A DNA stretch of 33,205 bases from Nemertoderma westbladi (lineage: Eukaryota > Xenacoelomorpha > Nemertodermatida > Nemertodermatidae): positions 1 through 33,205 of the forward strand of contig JAUCBJ010007256.1 in NCBI GenBank assembly GCA_032718475.1. The letters are read 5' to 3'. Positions 26,507 to 33,205 of this stretch are shown here, piece after piece. Every line of letters starts with the position of its first letter. Position 1 is the first letter of the stretch. A program made the position numbers and the translations under genes. The notes beneath the pieces are model-generated. The model had not been told where the DNA came from. It did no database searches and saw only the letters and a list, made by a program, of their open reading frames with translations.

Positions 26507-28031
26507 GGTTCAACTGACTGAAATACCTTTGAAGAACGCATATTCAACTCACTGAACTACCTTGGAAACACGCAGATTCAACTGACTCAACTACCTTGGA
26601 AGCACGCAGATTTAACTGACTCATCTACCATGGAAGCACGCAGATTCAACTCACTGAACTACCTAGGAAGCAAGCAGATTCAACTGACTCAACTACCTTG
26701 GAAACACGCAGATTCAACTGACTCAACTACCTTGGAAGCACGCAGATTCAACTGACTCAACTGCCTTGGAAGCATGCAGATTCAACTGACTCAACTACCT
26801 TGGAAGCACGTAGATTCAACTGACTCAACTACCTAGGAAGCACGCAAATTCAACTAACTCAAATACCTTGGAAGCATGCAGACTCAACTCACTGAACTAC
26901 CTTGGAAGCACGCAGACTCAACTGACTCAACTACCTTGCAAGCATGCAGATTCAACTGACTCAACTAAATGGAAGCAAGCAGATTCAACTGACTCAACTA
27001 CCTTGGAAACACGCAGATTCAACTGACTCAACTACCTTGGAAGCACGCAGATTCAACTGACTCAACTGCCTTGGAAGCACGCAGATTCAACTGACTCAAG
27101 TACCATGGAAGCACGCAGATTCAACTCACTGAACTACCTAGGAAGCACGCAGATACAACCGACTGAACTACCTTGGAAGCACGCAGATTCAACTCACTGA
27201 ACAACCTTGGAAGCACGCAGGTTCAACTGACTCAACTACCTTGGAAGCACGCAGATTCAACTCACTGAACAACCTTGGAAGCACGCAGATTCAACTGACT
27301 CAACTACCTTGGAAGCACGCAGATACAACCGACTGAACTACCTTGGAAGCACGCAGATTCAACTCACTGAACAACCTTGGAAGCACGCAGGTTCAACTGA
27401 CTCAACTACCTTGGAAGCACGCAGATTCAACTCACTGAACAACCTTGGAAGTACGCAGGTTCAACTGACTGAAATACCTTTGAAGAACGCATATTCAACT
27501 CACTGAACTACCTTGGAAACACGCAGATTCAATTGACTCAACTACCTTGGAAGCACGCAGATTTAACTGACTCATCTACCATGGAAGCACGCAGATTAAA
27601 CTCACTGAACTACCTAGGAAGCAAGCAGATTCAACTGACTCAACTACCTTGGAAACACGCAGATTCAACTGACTCAACTACCTTGGAAGCACGCAGATTC
27701 AACTGACTCAACTGCCTTGGAAGCATGCAGATTCAACTGACTCAACTACCTTGGAAGCACGTAGATTCAACTGACTCAACTACCTAGGAAGCACGCAAAT
27801 TCAACTAACTCAAATACCTTGGAAGCATGCAGACTCAACTCACTGAACTACCTTGGAAGCACGCAGACTCAACTGACTCAACTACTTTGCAAGCATGCAG
27901 ATTCAACTGACTCAACTAAATGGAAGCAAGCAGATTCAACTGACTCAACTACCTTGGAAACACGCAGATTCAACTGACTCAACTACCTTGGAAGCACGCA
28001 GATTCAACTGACTCAACTGCCTTGGAAGCAC
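26507..28031. repeat. 951-bp-period duplication inside the satellite
   Basis: Rare variants such as AAATACCTTTGAAGAACGCA (26521, 27472), TCATCTACCATGG (26621, 27572) and TCAACTAAATGGAAGCAAGC (26961, 27912) recur at exactly 951 bp over about 570 bp, from 26507-27080 to 27458-28031. Confidence 0.9.
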
Positions 28032-30265
28032 GCAGATACAACCGACTGAACTACCTTGGAAGCACGCAGATTCAACTCACTGAACAACCTTGGAAGCACG
28101 CAGGTTCAACTGACTCAACTACCTTGGAAGCACGCAGATTCAACTCACTGAACAACATTGGAAACACGCAGATTCAACTGACTCAACTACCTTGGAAACA
28201 CGCAGATTCAACTGACTCAACTACATTGGAAGCACGCAGATTCAACTGACTCAACTGCCTTGGAAGCACGCAGATACAACCGACTGAACTACCTTGGAAG
28301 CACGCAGATTCAACTCACTGAACAACCTTGGAAGTACGCAGATTCAACTGACTCAGATACCATGGAAGCACGCAGATTCAACTCACTGAACAACATTGGA
28401 AACACGCAGATTCAACTGACTCAACTGCCTTGGAAGCACGCAGATTAAACTGACTCAACTACCTTGGAAGCACGCAGATTCAACTCACTGAACAACCTTG
28501 GAAGCAAGCAGATTCAACTGACTCAAGTACCAATGAAGCACGCAGATTCAACTCACTGAACAACATTGGAAGCACGCAGATTCAACTGACTCAACTGCCT
28601 TGGAAGCACGCAGATTCAACCGACTCAACTACCTTGGAAGCACGCAGATTCAACTTACTGAACTACCTTGGAAACACGCAGATTCAACTGACTCAACTGC
28701 CTTGGAAACACGCAGATTCAACTGACTCAACTATCTTGGAAGCACGCAGATTCAACTGACTCAACTACCTTGGAAACACGCAGATTCAACTGACTCAACT
28801 ACCTTGGAAGCACGTAGATTCAACTGACTCAACTACCTAGGAAGCACGCAGATTCAACTAACTCAAATACCTTGGAAGCATGCAGATTCAACTCACTGAA
28901 CTACCTTGGAAGCACGCAGACTCAACTGACTCAACTACCTTGGAAGCATGCAGATTCAACTGACTCAACTACCTTGGAAGCAAGCAGATTCAACTGACTC
29001 AACTACCTTGAAAACACGCAGTTTCAACTGACTCAACTACCTTGGAAGCACGCAGATTCAACTGACTCAACTGCCTTGGAAGCACGCAGATTCAACTGAC
29101 TCATCTACATTGGAAGCACGCAGATTCATCTGACTCAATTACCTTGGAAACACGCAGATTAAACTGACTCAACTGCCTTGGAAGCACGCAGATTCAACTG
29201 ACTCAACTACCTTGGAAGCACGCAGATTCAACTGACTCAACTACCTTGGAAGCACGCAGATTCAACTCACTGAACTACCGCGGAAGCACGCAGATTAAAC
29301 TGACTCAACTACCGTGGAAGCACGCAGATTCAACTCACTGAACTACCTTGGAAGCACGCAGATTCAACTGACTCATCTACATTGGAAGCACGCAGATTCA
29401 TCTGACTCAATTACCTTGGAAACACGCAGATTAAACTGACTCAACTGCCTTGGAAGCACGCAGATTCAACTGACTCAACTACCTTTGAAACACGCAGATT
29501 CAACTGACTCAACTGCCTTAAAAGCACGCAGATTCAACTGACTCAAATACCTTGGAAGCACGCAGATTCAACTGACTCAACTACCTTGGAAGCACGCAGA
29601 TTCAACTAACTGAACTACCGTAGAAGCACGCAGATTCAACTGACTCAACTACCTTGGAAACACGCAGATTAAACTGACTCAACTACCTTGGAAGCTCGCA
29701 GATTAAACTGACTCAACTGCCTTGGAAGCACGCAGATTCCACTGACTCAACTACCTTGGAAACACGCAGATTAAACTGACTCAACTACCTTGGAAGCTCG
29801 CAGATTAAACTGACTCAACTGCCTTGAAAGCACGCAGATTCCACTGACTCAACTACCTTGGAAGCACGCAGATTCAACTGACTCAACTACCTTGGAAGCA
29901 CGCAGATTCAACTGACTCAACTACCTTGGAAGCACGCAGATTCAACTGACTCAACTACCTTGGAAACACGCATATTCAACTCACTGAACTACCGTAGAAG
30001 CACGCAAATTCAACTGACTCAACTACCTTGGAAGCACGCAGATTCAACTGACTCAACTACCTTGGAAGCACGCAGATTCAACTGACTCAACTACATTGGA
30101 AGCACGCAGATTCAACTGACTCAACTACCTTGAAAGCACGCAGATTCAACTGAATCAACTCCCTTAGAAGCACGCAGATTCAACTGACTCAACTACCTTG
30201 GAAGCACGCAGATTCAACTGACTCAACTACCTTGGAAGCACTCAGATTCAACTGACTCAACTACC

Positions 30266-30892
30266 TTGGAAGCACGCAGATCCAACGGACTCAACTACAT
30301 GGAAGCACGCAGGCTCAACTTACTGAACGACCTTGGTAGCACGCAGATTCAACTCACTAAACAACCTAGGAAGCACGCAGATTCAACTGACTCAAGTAAG
30401 TATCTTGGAAGCACACAGAGATTCAACTCACTGAACAACATTGGAAGCACGCAGATTCAACTGACTCAACTGCCTTGGAAGCACGCAGATTCAACGGACT
30501 CAACTACATGGAAGCACGCAGGCTCAACTTACTGAACGACCTTGGTAGCACGCAGATTCAACTCACTAAACAACCTAGGAAGCACGCAGATTCAACTGAC
30601 TCAAGTAAGTATCTTGGAAGCACACAGAGATTCAACTCACTGAACAACATTGGAAGCACGCAGATTCAACTGACTCAACTACCTTGGAAGCACGCAGATC
30701 CAACGGACTCAACTACATGGAAGCACGCAGGCTCAACTTACTGAACGACCTTGGTAGCACGCAGATTCAACTCACTAAACAACCTAGGAAGCACGCAGAT
30801 TCAACTGACTCAAGTAAGTATCTTGGAAGCACACAGAGATTCAACTCACTGAACAACATTGGAAGCACGCAGATTCAACTGACTCAACTGCC
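30266..30892. repeat. 209-bp higher-order repeat, three copies
   Basis: Six modified monomers per unit, starting at 30266, 30475 and 30684. The unit is marked by CAACTACATGGAAGCACGCA, CTTGGTAGCACG and TCAAGTAAGTATCTTGG. The middle copy differs by GATTC for GATCC. Confidence 0.95.
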
Positions 30893-32456
30893 TTGGAAGC
30901 ACGCAGATTCAACCGACTGAACTACCTTGGAAGCACGCAGATTCAACTGACTCAACTACCTTGGAAACACGCAGATTCAACTGACTCAACTACCTTGGAA
31001 GCACGTAGATTCAACTGACTCAACTACCTAGGAAGCACGCAGATTCAACTAACTCAAATACCTTGGAAGCATGCAGATTCAACTCACTGAACTACCTTGG
31101 AAGCACGCAGACTCAACTGACTCAACTACCTTGGAAGCATGCAGATTCAACTGACTCAACTACCTTGGAAGCAAGCAGATTCAACTGACTCAACTACCTT
31201 GAAAACACGCAGTTTCAACTGACTCAACTACCTTGGAAGCACGCAGATTCAACTGACTCAACTGCCTTGGAAGCACGCAGATTCAACTGACTCATCTACA
31301 TTGGAAGCACGCAGATTCATCTGACTCAATTACCTTGGAAACACGCAGATTAAACTGACTCAACTGCCTTGGAAGCACGCAGATTCAACTGACTCAACTA
31401 CCTTGGAAGCACGCAGATTCAACTGACTCAACTACCTTGGAAGCACGCAGATTCAACTCACTGAACTACCGCGGAAGCACGCAGATTAAACTGACTCAAC
31501 TACCGTGGAAGCACGCAGATTCAACTCACTGAACTACCTTGGAAGCACGCAGATTCAACTGACTCATCTACATTGGAAGCACGCAGATTCATCTGACTCA
31601 ATTACCTTGGAAACACGCAGATTAAACTGACTCAACTGCCTTGGAAGCACGCAGATTCAACTGACTCAACTACCTTTGAAACACGCAGATTCAACTGACT
31701 CAACTGCCTTAAAAGCACGCAGATTCAACTGACTCAAATACCTTGGAAGCACGCAGATTCAACTGACTCAACTACCTTGGAAGCACGCAGATTCAACTAA
31801 CTGAACTACCGTAGAAGCACGCAGATTCAACTGACTCAACTACCTTGGAAACACGCAGATTAAACTGACTCAACTACCTTGGAAGCTCGCAGATTAAACT
31901 GACTCAACTGCCTTGGAAGCACGCAGATTCCACTGACTCAACTACCTTGGAAACACGCAGATTAAACTGACTCAACTACCTTGGAAGCTCGCAGATTAAA
32001 CTGACTCAACTGCCTTGAAAGCACGCAGATTCCACTGACTCAACTACCTTGGAAGCACGCAGATTCAACTGACTCAACTACCTTGGAAGCACGCAGATTC
32101 AACTGACTCAACTACCTTGGAAGCACGCAGATTCAACTGACTCAACTACCTTGGAAACACGCATATTCAACTCACTGAACTACCGTAGAAGCACGCAAAT
32201 TCAACTGACTCAACTACCTTGGAAGCACGCAGATTCAACTGACTCAACTACCTTGGAAGCACGCAGATTCAACTGACTCAACTACATTGGAAGCACGCAG
32301 ATTCAACTGACTCAACTACCTTGAAAGCACGCAGATTCAACTGAATCAACTCCCTTAGAAGCACGCAGATTCAACTGACTCAACTACCTTGGAAGCACGC
32401 AGATTCAACTGACTCAACTACCTTGGAAGCACTCAGATTCAACTGACTCAACTACC

Positions 32457-33083
32457 TTGGAAGCACGCAGATCCAACGGACTCAACTACATGGAAGCACG
32501 CAGGCTCAACTTACTGAACGACCTTGGTAGCACGCAGATTCAACTCACTAAACAACCTAGGAAGCACGCAGATTCAACTGACTCAAGTAAGTATCTTGGA
32601 AGCACACAGAGATTCAACTCACTGAACAACATTGGAAGCACGCAGATTCAACTGACTCAACTGCCTTGGAAGCACGCAGATTCAACGGACTCAACTACAT
32701 GGAAGCACGCAGGCTCAACTTACTGAACGACCTTGGTAGCACGCAGATTCAACTCACTAAACAACCTAGGAAGCACGCAGATTCAACTGACTCAAGTACG
32801 TATCTTGGAAGCACGCAGAGATTCAACTCACTGAACAACATTGGAAGCACGCAGATTCAACTGACTCAACTACCTTGGAAGCACGCAGATCCAACGGACT
32901 CAACTACATGGAAGCACGCAGGCTCAACTTACTGAACGACCTTGGTAGCACGCAGATTCAACTCACTAAACAACCTAGGAAGCACGCAGATTCAACTGAC
33001 TCAAGTAAGTATCTTGGAAGCACACAGAGATTCAACTCACTGAACAACATTGGAAGCACGCAGATTCAACTGACTCAACTGCC
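32457..33083. repeat. 209-bp higher-order repeat, second block of three copies
   Basis: Units at 32457, 32666 and 32875. It is the 2191-bp-shifted counterpart of 30266-30892, with the same middle-copy GATTC variant. Confidence 0.95.
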
Positions 33084-33205
33084 TTGGAAGCACGCAGATT
33101 CAACCGACTGCAACTACCTTGGAAGCACGCAGATTCAACTGACTCAACTACCTTGGAAACACGCAGATTCAACTGACTCAACTACCTTGGAAGCACGCAG
33201 ATTCA

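Larger units (their letters stand above)
25164..33205. repeat. 34-bp satellite array, about 236 monomers, open at the right edge
   Basis: The consensus monomer reads TTGGAAGCACGCAGATTCAA then CTGACTCAACTACC, repeated without foreign sequence to the end of the window. Two main monomer types differ at two linked sites: CTGACTCAAC and CTCACTGAAC. The first contains TGACTCA, a consensus AP-1 site. One- to six-base indels reset the register in places. Three monomers (102 bp) make an open plus-strand pattern (MEARRFNSLNYLGSTQIQLT and so on), so many short frames appear, but stops and shifts recur and there is no sign of coding. Spread of variants shows local and long-range duplication. Confidence 0.98.
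28732..33205. repeat. 2191-bp supra-repeat of the satellite (two copies plus start of a third)
   Basis: Everything from about 28732 to 30922 is repeated from 30923 with a constant 2191-bp shift, including all rare variants (TACCGCGG at about 29277, TACCGTAG at 29617, CTCGCAG at 29695). A third copy starts near 33114. Differences between copies are few, for example TAAGTATC/TACGTATC (30606/32797). Confidence 0.92.

Noticed and set aside
25365-32935. Many plus-strand frames MEARRFNSLN... across the satellite
   Set aside because: They follow from the 34-bp monomer read three times (102 bp). They are short and broken wherever a monomer changes, with no start context.
25164-33205. CRISPR array
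   Set aside because: Direct repeats have no unique spacers. Whole 34-bp monomers are tandem, and the genome is eukaryotic.
2101-33205. Common origin of the 17-bp minisatellite and the 34-bp satellite (34 = 2 x 17, shared CAACTGA)
   Set aside because: Beyond CAACTGA and TACC the units do not align convincingly. The length ratio is probably chance.

Overview
This is nuclear DNA from an animal, not a bacterial or organellar sequence. The evidence is introns with GT/AG borders, split mitochondrial-protein genes, AT-rich intergenic DNA, several classes of metazoan retrotransposon (CR1/L2-like and RTE-like non-LTR elements, a Ty3/gypsy LTR element), MITE-like foldbacks and a large satellite. The very frequent palindromes TACCGGTA and TAGGCCTA and the retroelement mix make me think of a marine invertebrate (echinoderm or hemichordate-like). 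That placement is inference only.

Layout. 1-1764 (minus): the first two coding exons of isovaleryl-CoA dehydrogenase (IVD), whose intron holds a dead CR1/L2-like fragment. 2101-2639: a 17-bp minisatellite just upstream of IVD. 3171-7494: a 5'-truncated RTE-like non-LTR element (minus) bounded by 34-bp target-site duplications. It was later split by a 2145-bp Ty3/gypsy element with near-identical LTRs and a 4-bp TSD, and that element has itself lost protease, RT, RNase H and the integrase core. 8412-9847: twin GGCGCC hairpins, then a single-exon COX18/Oxa1-family insertase gene (minus). 10088-10934: a candidate foldback transposon made of C7/G7-bearing inverted repeats around a 68-bp tandem repeat. 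11049-11120: a perfect 56-bp palindrome with 8-bp direct repeats. 13344-14042: an intronless, unrecognised gene for a membrane-anchored coiled-coil protein (minus). 14.1-20.2 kb: mostly non-coding, with MITE-like foldbacks, a 280-bp tandem duplication and a TACCGGTA array. 20237-24983: the last three exons of an unrecognised minus-strand gene, whose introns are filled with transposon remains. 25164-33205 and beyond: an uninterrupted 34-bp satellite with at least three levels of higher-order structure. Most of its monomers carry a consensus AP-1 site (TGACTCA).

The genes show no operon-like relationship. IVD (leucine catabolism, matrix) and COX18 (inner membrane, COX2 assembly) are both nuclear genes for mitochondrial proteins, but their proximity looks incidental. 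The most informative content is the record of mobile and satellite DNA: nested insertions that can be ordered in time, probable new non-autonomous elements, and a satellite expanded by recent multi-scale duplication.
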